From contig CAOLHI010001140.1 in NCBI GenBank assembly GCA_948474755.1, positions 496,001-560,000 of the forward strand: a DNA stretch of 64,000 nucleotides, given 5' to 3'. Under the pieces are notes generated by a model. The model saw only the letters and a program-made list of their open reading frames with translations. It made no database searches and was not told the origin of the DNA. The DNA is from Ctenosaura bakeri. Taxonomy: Eukaryota; Chordata; Lepidosauria; Squamata; Iguanidae. Shown here in pieces: positions 1-10,017 of the stretch (the first letter of the stretch is position 1; each line of letters starts with the position of its first letter). A program made the translations under genes and the position numbers.

Positions 1-107
1 GACCTGCGGAAGGATGGAAGGCTAAGTCAACCTGGAGCCCAGCGGGATCGAACTCACAACCTTGTGGCTGCAGTACCAGCATTTAACCGCTGCGCCACCA
101 GGGCTCC
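1..107 (-). repeat. SINE type 1 (tRNA-headed), partial
   Basis: Reverse complement of a tRNA-like head (reads ggagccctggtggcgcag on the minus strand) with A- and B-box-like segments. It matches full copies at 4746-4959 (minus) and 32376-32592 (plus). The 3' part lies off the window edge. Confidence 0.8.
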
Positions 108-399
108 ATATAAAGGAATGGCTCGGCTCTTGGCCGTGCGGCTTTGTGTAGATTCACGCCAAGCAGAGCCGGTTTGCAGGAAGGTTTTTCCCTAAAGCAA
201 CGGAGAGGCTTAAATTGCCTGCCTGAATGGGGTTTTGGAATGTACAACCATTAATGGCCGTGCCCCAGACATGCTTGTCCGGAGGACCTCTGCAAACACG
301 TGGGGTAGGGTGGCAGGGAAAGGTCAAACAAAGGCCAAATTATTTGATATCAAAAGGATATCTAGTGCTCTCACCAGACATATCATAACCGTGATAACA
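108..399 (-). mobile_element. Partial LTR, family LTR-A
   Basis: Closely matches about 28697-28988 of the intronic solo LTR and ends in the same ...gataaca terminus. The rest is cut off by the SINE at 1-107 or lies upstream. Confidence 0.8.
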
Positions 400-732
400 G
401 GAGCTTTTGAGGAAGGCCTTACTTTTGTCTCAAGGTCATTAGGCCCTGGGACCTGGGGGTCAGAGGGGCTGAAAATGGCTCCCGTCCTCCTTCCATAGCT
501 GTCACGGGCCTCACACCCCATTTGCACATGAAAGAGATTATTTGGAGGAGAGTGAAAGCGACAGGTCCGTTATGGGATAGGGGAGAAGAAAACTGATTAA
601 TTTGTCTGTTCCAGGACGTCTCCAAAGATGCTGCTAATCAGGTGAAATTCTGCCCACCTGGTGTAAACCTTTAAAGCCCCAAACTACTTGCAACCAGGTT
701 GGCTGAAGGAAGACCTGTTCCTAATATCTTGA
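400..732. other. Intergenic stretch, nothing recognised
   Basis: Short open frames on both strands carry no recognisable domain. No repeat family was identified. Confidence 0.4.
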
Positions 733-905
733 TTGTTGTTGTTGTTGCCGTGGGCCTTCAAGTTCTTTCTGACTTACGGTGTCTCTAAGGTGAACCTATC
801 ATGGGGTTTTCTGGGGGCTGAGAGTCTGTGATGGGCCCAAGGTCACCCAGTGGGGTTCCATGGCTGAGAGGTTGTTGCCCAAGGCTCAAATACTACGCCA
901 TGCTG
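733..905 (-). repeat. SINE type 2 fragment
   Basis: Starts with a (ttg)n tail, then ccttcaagtt..ctgactta and ggtcacccagtgg. The same words recur at 11348, 21490, 26783 and 59126. The tRNA head is missing or degraded here. Confidence 0.6.
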
Positions 906-1239
906 TGTTTCAACACATGGGTACGTGAACCCCAAGGGTATTTTCTGAGGCTCTCCTCCAAGGACTGAAGGCTGCCTTCCTTCCCCTGTAACTCTAGCAG
1001 AAATTAGAAGACCCAGCCTGGTGAATCAAGGATCCAGCTTTATTTAGGGAAAGAAATGCATTTCTGTCTCCCACCCTTTAAGACCAGAACCAGAAGAGAA
1101 GGGGAGCCCTGAGCAATTACATCCTGTTTCCCAAGGTTGCCAAGTCACAACTGCAAAGCTCATGGGCCAGGAAAATTTCATGAAGCTGATAAATTCAGTG
1201 GAAGTCAAGATTTCCAGGAATCAGTGGTATCTTTCAGGG
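906..1239. other. Unassigned AT/GC-neutral spacer
   Basis: No coding signal or repeat that I recognise. It ends in the poly-T run that leads into the TTA microsatellite. Confidence 0.35.
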
Positions 1240-1241
1240 TA

Positions 1242-1311
<70 letters not shown>
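1240..1311. repeat. (TTA)n microsatellite
   Basis: About 60 bp of perfect TTA repeats at the 3' tail of the minus-strand L2 copy. It makes a spurious poly-tyrosine open frame. Confidence 0.95.
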
Positions 1312-2775
1312 TGAATTTCTATGCCATCTTTCTCCCAAAATGGGATCTGAAGCAACTTCCAAAAGGTTAAAAAAGCATTAAAGGCATAAAAACAATTAAA
1401 ACATGAAAAAAATGTAAAATTATAAAACTATGTATTTTTTAAAGAATATCAATAAGTAAGTAAAAAGGTCTCCAGTTCACCCACTAAATACCTGCTTAAA
1501 AAGAAATGTTTTCACCTGCTGGTGGAAGGAGAGCAGGGAGAGGACTTGCCTACCTTTCCGTGGAAGAGCGTTCCACAGGGTGGGAGCAGCCACTGAGAAA
1601 GCCCCGTCTCCTGTGTCCTCACTGGGCGAGCCTGGGATGTTGGTGGGACAGAGAGAAAGCCTTCCCCAGCAGATCTTAAAGTTCTAACTGGCTTGTATAG
1701 GGAGATACGGTCTTTCAAATAGTCTGGACCTAAGCCGTTTAGGGCTTTATAGGTCATAACCAGCACTTTGAATTGTGTCTGGAAACAAACAGGTAGCCAG
1801 TGGAGCTGTTTTAGCAATGGAGTTATACGCTCCCTATAACTGGCCCAAGTCGGCATTCTGGCTGCCACATTTTGAACCTGCTGAAGTCTCAGAACAGTTT
1901 CCAAAGGCAGCCCCACATACAGCATGTTGCAGTAGTCCAACTGGGATGTTATCAAGGCATGTGTCAATGAAGCCAGATCTAGCATCTCAAAGAACGGGAA
2001 CAGCCAGCACACAAATTTCTACTGTGCAAGTGCACTCTTTGGCCACTGCTGGGACCGGGGCATCCAGGCTCAGAGTTGAATCCAGAAGAAGACCAAGGCT
2101 AGGAACCTGAGACTTCAGGGGGAGTATAATCCCATCCAGCACAGGCAACGTTCCTGTTCCCCAATCTATCTTCCAGCTGACCAGGAGCACCTCTGTCTTG
2201 TCTGGATTAAGCTTCAACTTGGAATAAGCCTCATCCAGTCCGTTACTGACAGCACACATTGGTTCAGGACCGAGACAGCTTCCCTAGAATCAGATGGAAA
2301 GGAGCGATAGAGTTGGGTGTCACCTGTACATTGGTGACACCGAACCCCAAGACTCTGGATGACCTCTCCCAGTGGATTCATGTGGATGTTAAACAGCATG
2401 GGGGACAAAAGAGAAGCCTGAGGGACCCCACAGTTCAAAGGCCAGGGAGTCAAACAGGAGTCCCCCAGCACCACCTTCTGGGTTCGGCCCTCCAGGAACC
2501 TTTGGAACTCCTGCATGAAAGTGCCCCCAAGTGCCATCCCAGAGAGTCAGCCCAGAAGGATACCATGGTCAATGGTATCAAAAGCCACCGAGGGGTCCAG
2601 CAGAACCAACAAGGACACATTCCCCCTGTCTAGTTCCTGGCATAGGTCATCTACCAAGGCTACCAAAGCTGTCTCCGTCCCATAACCAGGCCTGAAACCA
2701 GATTGAAATGGATCTAGATAATCAGTTTCACCCAGAAACCCTTGGAGCTGGGAGAGTAAGCAACCTTTCCCTAGT
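1312..2775 (-). mobile_element. L2-type LINE, 3' half with decayed reverse transcriptase
   Basis: Minus-strand frames contain SQLDYCNMLYVGLP, HWLPV and TYKALNGLGPDYL, the conserved C-terminal region of L2-clade reverse transcriptases, and upstream GVPQASLLSPMLFN and a degraded catalytic box (CTGDTQLY in place of an ADD-type box). The frame is broken at least twice (1512-2012, 1987-2259, 2214-2537). The upstream limit near 2775 is approximate. Confidence 0.8.
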
Positions 2776-4450
2776 TCTTGCTACATAATTCCAGTCTCTT
2801 GGCGTGGCAGCATAACAAGGTATGCTGCGTCACCTTGGCAGCGCCAGCCAGTTCTTTGGAAGGAGTTTCCCTAATACCAGAGGCACAAAGAACAGAGACG
2901 GAAGCACTTTTTGGGGATTGGCACATGCAAAGCCATGTTTGTTTCCTCCTTCATGACCCAAACAAATGAGAGAAACGGAGCCCTTTCTGCTGGTGTGCCT
3001 GTCTTCAGCCCTCCAGAATGCTGAATTTTAGACTGCTCAATAGCCACACTTCTTTGGGTAGTGTACAAAATGTTTTGTAAAAAATCTAGGACACAAATGA
3101 GAAAAGAATGGCTGGCAAAAACAAGCGATAAACCTGAGTGCGAAAAAGGAGACCTTAGTGCCAAAACCTTCTGACATGATCTCTTTCTTCCACTTGCATC
3201 ACCAGCTGGAGTGGAGAGGGCTGGTTGCCCTTGGAGGCTGGGACACATGGCATGCTGAGAGAGACAGCGGGCCAGGTGGGCTGTAGGGGCAAGACCTGCT
3301 ATTAGCGGCCACTTTTCTACGTCAACCCTGTCATCAAAACTGCTTTTCTGGCCTTTTCTGTTTTTAAAATACCCTCATGTTGCAACAAGTGGCCTCACAG
3401 CAGATTCCAGGAGAATTCCTGGATTCCTGTTCCAGCCCTTGGGGGAGATCTCTTTCTATACCTCTAGTCCTCTTCTGCCTCCAGGTTTTACTCTGACGTT
3501 TGCTAGGTGAGAGGTCTTCCTTCCACGAATGTAGCTTGACAACTCACTCAGTGTTTATACATAGTATTAAAAGGAGGGAGAGCAATTATCCTAAACTGAC
3601 AGGTTATATATATGCAAATAGTAAACTAGGGAATTTTTTTTTCTTAGATTGCCCATCTTTGGATGAGAGAGTCTTCATTTATCTGATTGTATACAGGGAA
3701 GTGGACAGTATCCTTAGGCCCAAGACTGAAGAATAGAGAAGGTGCTTCTAGCAGGGGATGCACCGTCTTTTGTCTACAAAGGATTGTTGGGACCCTGCGA
3801 GGGAGGCTGAAGATGGGGCACTGGAAGCTAACTGGCATGCAAAGGGGGAGAAAACTCTTTCACTGGTGATAGTCGGAAGAAGAGAAAAATCCCACTGTTG
3901 TGAATTTCATTCCATTGAGAGGAAACTGCCACCTGTCAGGTCGCTGAGCTTCCCTGTCATGGAAAATACTAACCTGTTGAATGTGCATTTTTTGCTCATT
4001 GCTATTGCGTATGTAACCATTGCTAAAAGGGGCTACTTTGTATCCAGGCTTAAATCCTGCTAATTGCTGCCCCAAGGCCGCTTGCTGTTATGTTGTTTCT
4101 CATGTTAGGGAATCGTATCAAGATCTTGTATTGGTAGCCTATAAAGGATGTATGCTGCACGCACCCTCCGGTTTCAGCAACTTCTGTGGAAGCGTGCTGT
4201 GCTGCTCATGCTCTTCCATAAAAATAAACTGCTGTCTTCCTCAGAGTGAGTTTTTTGGAGTGTGGGTTATCCGGTACATGATACCATCTTGGTCACGTGC
4301 TCGGGTGGAAGGAAGTCTCCCTGGTCCCAGTCTTGGCCCCATCTTGTCTCAGGGCGGTTTCCCAAAGGGTTTGCTCCCCTCTGCCTCCCATGGCTTTGAA
4401 CAACTTCGGAAACAAGTGAGGTCCAGTCACAGATCACTCAAGGAACTCAC
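2776..4450. other. Intergenic stretch without recognised gene
   Basis: Only short overlapping open frames on both strands; none shows a protein family signature or exon-like conservation. No repeat assigned. Confidence 0.4.
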
Positions 4451-5216
4451 TGTCCACTCTCAGTCTGGGCAGTCGACCAGAGGGCAGCTGATAAGGATTA
4501 GAAGCACACAGCAAGCAGTTCCTTCAACAAAGTGATTCCTTATTTTAATCTAGTAGGGAAACAGACTCAAAACAAATATGAAGCATAACAACAGTCCCAG
4601 CAATATTCATAAGTCAAAGACAGTCAATACAATCTTAAGTCAGAGACATACCAGGAGAAACAGTCAGTTAATCACTGACAAGTTCTGGAAGGGAATGGTT
4701 CAGCTTTTATAGGTTCAGAGATCAGCACAGCTGGCACTTAATTAATAGCAATAGCATGTGTATTTCGATACCACTTGTCAGTTAAGTGCTCTCTAAGCGG
4801 TTTGCAATGTACTTTAGCTAATTGGCCCAACAAGCTGGGCACTCATTTTACAGATCTATGGAAGGATGGAAGGCTGAATCAACCTGGAGCCCGGCAGGAT
4901 CAAACTCACAACCTTATGGCTGCAGTACCTGCATTTAACCCCTGCGCCGCCAGGGCTCCCTAATTAATTAATTGCTGTCTGTTATAAATTCACTGAGATC
5001 TGTGTAGGTGTTCCCTTTGATGCCTACTCTCAGTGAAGGTGGGTATTGGTAAGTTATCTTCCATGTAAGAAGGAGCAGGGCTCTCTGCTGGGGCTGGCAC
5101 TGCCCCCCTGTTCTGGTTTTGGAGTGGGTGGTGCTGCCTTCTCCTGTTCATCAGATTCCACTGTTTCAGCCTCTGAGTCAGAGTCTAGGTCTAGGTCCTG
5201 AAAGCAGAGCATGACA
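4451..5216 (-). mobile_element. Solo LTR, family LTR-B, with nested SINE
   Basis: Bounded by TG..CA ends and flanked by a perfect 5-bp duplication CTCAC at 4446-4450 and 5217-5221. The minus-strand start (tgtcatgc) and an acidic serine-rich pseudo-reading frame (5054-5269) are shared with the copy at 37406. A SINE is nested at about 4746-4959. Confidence 0.8.
4746..4959 (-). repeat. SINE type 1, full copy nested in LTR-B
   Basis: tRNA-like head at the right end and a tail that includes aagcggtttgcaatgta. It is flanked by an AT-rich duplication resembling taattaat on both sides, as expected for LINE-mediated insertion. Confidence 0.85.
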
Positions 5217-5221
5217 CTCAC

Positions 5222-6344
5222 CTGGCTTGTCTCACGCCGACACTCACCATAACCCCAGAAATGCACCAAGACAAAACAGACTGACTGTGAGGGGGAGGCT
5301 CAGAGTGCTGTGTCACCACAGGAGGTGGAAAAATTAGTGGGAAACGACCAGCACCTGAAGTTCATTGCAAATAAGCTAAGCAATCTGATTCAGTTGGGAA
5401 AGATAGTGGGAAAGAGTTAATATATTAATTGCAAATAAGCTTAGGCCATCTAATTCAATTGCATTTACACTGAATGCATTTTAACAAGTTAATTTTAAAT
5501 GGGAAATTTATGATATACCATTAAGTCTTATCACAAAAAGTCTTATCAGAATGAAGATTAAAAACTCCATTCATTATTTTCCTCCCTGGCCCAGGAAGGA
5601 AGAGATAGTAACAGTTTTTTAGAAAACCAGTTGCTCGCCCACCCAACAAAGAACCCATCTCTTCCCTTCTCCTTCTCTCTCCCTCCCTCCTTACTTACTT
5701 GCCCACATGTTGATCCCGGCAAAAGTCCCAGGACTAAGAGAATGGACATCCAGTTTTGCGGTATGGGTGAAGAACCTTGTATAAGTTGTCTGGGGTGCAA
5801 AAGAGGAGGGTGACCTAAATGCACAGAAGACCATCCCATGCCCATTGTACCTGCAACACAGACAGAACGACTTGAGCAGTGTGCTGTTTATCTGATGCAA
5901 AGGTCAAAGACATGGCAGAGAGGTTGGCAAGAAGGCAGATCAAGACCACCAACCACTATCCCTCCCTTCTGATCCATGTGGGAATGAAGCTAAGGGCAAG
6001 CACCAGAATTCATAAGGTATGGTTATTCCGTCACTCCTTTCTGCTGAAGGTCGTGGCCCAGAAAGAGACCCTGACACCTGCAGCCCCTTCACTGGAGATG
6101 CTCTGGGCTGTAACTACTTGAATACCGAGTTGAAGTCATCACCTGAATAATTTGGTGTTGCACTGCTTCTGCATTGGGATTTTCTTTTTTGTTGCAAAGC
6201 TCACATCTACAAACAGCCTGACCAGAAGCTATTTGGCTGACCCAAATAGAAACATGAGCTCTGGACTGCATTTCACACACTTGAACTTGTCTAAGACCCT
6301 AAGAAGAACCCTGCTGGGTGAGACCAAAGCCTGTACAGCCCAGC
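5222..6344. other. Intergenic stretch without recognised gene
   Basis: AT-rich. A short imperfect direct repeat (attgcaaataagct) occurs near 5365 and 5428. Nothing coding is supported. Confidence 0.4.
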
Positions 6345-6760
6345 ATTGTTGTTGTTGTCCTGTCCTGTCAAGTCAGCTTTGACTTATGGACCCCACTCAT
6401 TGAGAGCTCTCCAGGACAGCCTGTAAGGAGCAATCTTGCTCAGATCTTGCTGACTCATGGATGTGGTTTCCTGGATTGAATCAATCTCTCCCTCTTTTCC
6501 CACTGCTTTCCATTTTACCTGGCATTATCATCTCTCCCAGGAGTCACATTTTCTCATGATGTGGCCAAAGTATGACAGCCTCAGTGAGCCACCTTGGCTT
6601 CTAGGGATTTGCTCTAGGACCTGTTCTTTTGTCTTCTTAGTAGCCCGTGGTGTCCATAGAACTCTTTTGCAGCAACACATTTCAAATGAATTCATTTCTT
6701 TTACATCTCAGCCTTCTTTACTGCCCAGCTTTCACATCCGTACTATGTCAGGAGATGTTG
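6345..6760 (-). mobile_element. BovB/RTE-like LINE fragment
   Basis: Contains words such as tctcatgatgtggccaaag and cttggcttctagggat, which I associate with RTE/BovB 3' regions read on the minus strand. A related diverged segment occurs at 48915-49230. This is recognition by memory, not by alignment. Confidence 0.45.
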
Positions 6761-7056
6761 TCGATGCTGTAGATGTCACTGGAGACTGCAGCCCCCATCA
6801 CTCCTCAACACTAGCTGTGCTGGCTAGAACACTAGTAGGAACTACAGACCAGCAAAACTGAAGGCCAAAACATTCTCCACCCCGGCCTATGGAAAGCTCA
6901 CAGGCAGGACCCAAGTGCAGCATCACCTCCCTGCCCACATTCCCCTGATGGGCACAGGAGAGATGCCCCCAATCCTGGAAGTCATATGCAGCCATCATGA
7001 TGAACAACTATAGACAGCTCTGTCTTCTTGGAAGTTGCCCAAGTCTATAGCGGAGC

Positions 7057-7057
<1 letters not shown>

Positions 7058-7127
<70 letters not shown>

Positions 7128-7155
7128 TCCTTCCTTCCTTCCTTCCTTCCTTCCC
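7058..7155. repeat. (CTTT)n/(CCTT)n microsatellite
   Basis: About 70 bp of CTTT units passing into about 25 bp of CCTT units. It is strictly polypyrimidine on the plus strand. Confidence 0.97.
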
Positions 7156-7424
7156 ACTGACAGGAAGCCCCTGCCTCTTGATGCCCCCTTATCTAGTGTC
7201 GGGCTTTTTTGATGCTTCCAAAAGAAGGACAAGTTCCATTCATTCAACATGGGGTCCACTCTCTTGTCAGTTCTTCATGCTCCTGGAGGTTTGCTCGGGA
7301 TCACTCCCACACATGCATGGTCCCAAGTTTTCCCTATGGAAAGAGTAGATTCCCTGGTTGAATTAAGGGAACTTGTTTGTATGGAAAGTATCGAAACAGC
7401 AGGCTTCCATCAGTTCTTCTTGCC

Positions 7425-7550
7425 TACGGAGGCTCGCTTGGGACTGCACATGCGCTGCTTGCAAAGTGAGCTGGGGGGGGGAAGGTGCCAAGCCAGTTGA
7501 GAGACTTTGCAAGCAGCACATGTGCACGGTCGGTCCCAAGCGAGCCTCCA
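7425..7550. repeat. Imperfect inverted repeat (MITE-like hairpin)
   Basis: Left arm ggctcgcttgggac..gcaaagt and right arm actttgcaag..gtcccaagcgagcc are reverse complements with small differences, around a G-rich loop near 7472. A palindromic transposon remnant is likely. Confidence 0.7.
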
Positions 7551-7648
7551 TCAGTCCTTGCTGTTCCTTAGGTGGATTCCACTTCAGCCAGTTCTGTTTT
7601 TTGCAAGTGCTCTGGTTCCTACCTGTCAGATAAGCAGGGGAAGACTGT

Positions 7649-8345
7649 GGCCCTTTTCGCACTGAGGCTTTTTGCGTGAGCCGGTGTGGGCGGCTTGCAC
7701 GAAAAGCCTCCTCTGAGAGCCTGCCGGTTCCCCGCTCGTTCCTTCCGCAGGCGAAGGAACAAGCGGGGAAGCGGCAGCGTCCCGAAGGCGGAGGCGGCTC
7801 GCGCGTCCATCCTCCCCCGCTTGCGCGAGAAGCAGGAGCCTCTCGCGCCGCCCCCGCGCACGCGGGAAGCGAGCGACAGTCGCGCCTGTCCCCCCGCACG
7901 TGCCAGGAGCGAGCGACAGTCGCGCCCACCCACCCCCCGCGCGCGCCAGGAGCGAGCGACAGTCGCGCCCACCCACCCCGCGCGCATGCGCGCGAAGCGG
8001 GAGGCTGTCACGAGCAGCCCCCCACCCACGCGAAGCAGGATGCCATCGCATCCGTCACGCAAGCGACCCGCCCCACCCCTTCCTTCCGCAGGAGCGGAGG
8101 GAAGGAAGCCCTACCCGGTCACCTCTCCGACGCACCGCACAACAGGTAAGTGCGGGTGGGCGCCGGGAGCGTTGCGCGAGTGCGGGGTGATTTTCGCTTG
8201 GAAGCGAAAATCAAAAACGCCGCGCTCGCGCCGCTGCAGCCCCGTGAGAGCGCCGGAAGTGGGAGTGCGTCGTGTGGAGCGTCGCTCCCACTCCCGCACG
8301 GCTCACGGGGCTATTTCGCTCGGGAAAACCCGTGCGAAAAGGGCC
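7649..8345. mobile_element. GC-rich non-autonomous DNA transposon with terminal inverted repeats
   Basis: Ends are ggcccttttcgcac and gtgcgaaaagggcc, perfect 14-bp inverted repeats, flanked by a 3-bp duplication TGT at 7646-7648 and 8346-8348. The inside is extremely GC- and CpG-rich and contains about three tandem copies of a unit with gagcgacagtcgcgcc (7870-7980), plus a small hairpin near 8190-8215. No transposase is encoded. The terminal words resemble the ggccatttctgcac ends of the MITEs at 43745 and 49231, so a PIF/Harbinger-like group is possible. Confidence 0.75.
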
Positions 8346-8348
8346 TGT

Positions 8349-9843
8349 GTCTTTTTTACAAGTTGTGCTCGCAGGATGGTCACAATATACTATGTATCAC
8401 CACTATAAAATCTAATAAAAATGCACAACGGTAATTCAAGTCAACACACACTGCTATTCAGTAATACTTTTTGGATGTATAGTCCAAATGTTGATCAAAA
8501 GCTATGGCTGAAAGCCATACTTTTCTTCTGAATCTGTTGGCTCTAAACTAACTTCTTTGTGACCGGGGTGCTCTTCCACCTCCAGGGCGCCACCACTGGA
8601 AAGGCCTTACTGTGAGGTCCAGAAGTCCTGGTTGGGCTGGAGGATAACATGATGAGAGATCCTCCACAGCAGATCTCAAGTCATGCGCAGGGTGATACAG
8701 GGGCGTTTGCCCCTTTTGGTGGCCAGCTCCGGAGCACGACTCTCTCTGAAATTCTTCCTTTTGTCTGTCCAAAATTCCACACCTTTCAGCTTCAGAGGAC
8801 ATCCCTGGAGTCTCTGCATCATGAATTATCTTTCTTGCCTTCCCTCATTCACATGTTTTTATAACTGAGCAATAAGCAATGTTCCAAGCTTCTCTTGCAG
8901 GAGAATTGCCCCAGTGTCTGGAACATTTTGGATTCCCTTTTTCTCCACATTTTCTATGCCCATGATGTTTTTTATTGAGGTACCTTGACTGGAACTTGAA
9001 GGACAGTTTCCTAATGATAACTGACGCAGGAAGCCCTGATGAGGAAGGGAAAAGATACAAAGAAGGCACTTGCATAAGAGGAAAACACCCAGCAGGCTCA
9101 GTAAATGGAACTGGTTTTCTTGGACTTTTTTAAGTGGGCGTGTGTCTTCCCAGATTCTTAAAGGCAGTCAGCAGCGGCATGGGAGAGGTTATTCCTGCTC
9201 TGAGTTCAAGTCTGTTGGAGCTGCAGAGAAATCCCCGAGAGAGAGTGAAGGCTACCAGGCTGGATGGGAGGAAAGCTTTCGCTGGATTGCCACCATGCCC
9301 TGCTCAGCAAGGGGACGGAGGATGAGAGAGTAAGAGGCAGCAGCAAATTAGTCCCTTTGGGAATGCTCCCAAAAGTCCCTCTATATATCTGCCTTTCTGG
9401 ACTCCTTTTAGAGGGGTTGTGATGGGTCCCTTCTCTCCATGGTTAAGGAAGAGGCACAAGACACACTTTTAAAATTGTTTTCTTATGCTTTGATACAATC
9501 ATTGCTTCTATTTGAATGCTTTGCATGTTGGCTTGGTGTGTTGCATAGTTCAAAGAAAGAAACAGCCTTCCCACCCAGGTAACTGTAGTTCAGTGAGGGT
9601 GGTCCATTTCTGTAGGCCAGCCAAACAGATGGGAATGGAGGATAGGAAGGAAAGACGAATCCCTGAGGGCTTTGCAAGGTAGGAGGAAAAGCAACATGAG
9701 GTTTATGAGATGGACAAAGAAAGCAGCCACCAGCTGAAGAGACAGGGAGAGACAAGCGCTGCACTGGACAGACACTCTGCTGGTTTGATGCCCCTCTCAG
9801 CAAAACACCTGGTAATGTTGGTGCATTGATTTCCCCCCCTCAG
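8349..9843. other. Sequence upstream of the first visible ATPase exon
   Basis: No recognisable first exon, promoter or CpG island directly upstream. Either this is intron 1 or the first exon is too diverged to see. Confidence 0.45.
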
Positions 9844-10017
9844 GAGATATTTGGCTACAGGACTCAAGGCTTCCGGAGGGCCCTGTGCGTGGCCGGCTAC
9901 CTCCTGTCCTGCGGAGCCCTCCTGCTTCTCTTCTACTGGAAGCCGGAGTGGGACGTGTGGGCAAACTGCGTGCCCTGCAGCCTGGAGGAGGCGGATACCA
10001 TATTGTTAAGGGCCACA
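9844..10017 (+). CDS. ATP13A5: ATPase exon A1: N-terminal membrane segment
   Basis: Residues 1-58 of the visible model. Starts EIFGYRTQG after a pyrimidine-rich acceptor (cctcag) and ends at a strong gtaagt donor. It encodes the hydrophobic N-terminal segment typical of P5B pumps ([14 protein letters not shown]) and the cysteine pair CVPC. There is no in-frame Met before the acceptor that could serve as start, so an earlier exon must exist. Confidence 0.92.

Noticed and set aside
1137..1370. Open frame with a poly-tyrosine run
   Set aside because: Translation of the TTA microsatellite.
5054..5269. Acidic minus-strand frame, possibly a small protein
   Set aside because: It lies within an LTR (LTR-B) and recurs in the copy at 37406, so it is repeat sequence.
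7008..7348. Open frames rich in Phe/Leu/Ser or Lys/Glu/Arg repeats
   Set aside because: Translations of the CTTT/CCTT microsatellite on either strand.
7649..8345. CpG island promoter for the ATPase gene
   Set aside because: Terminal inverted repeats and a target duplication explain the boundaries better, although promoter activity is not excluded.
7363..8434. Several long overlapping open frames on both strands (up to 240 codons)
   Set aside because: They come from the GC-rich transposon, where stop codons are rare. They are Arg/Pro/Ala-rich, contradict one another and show no domain.
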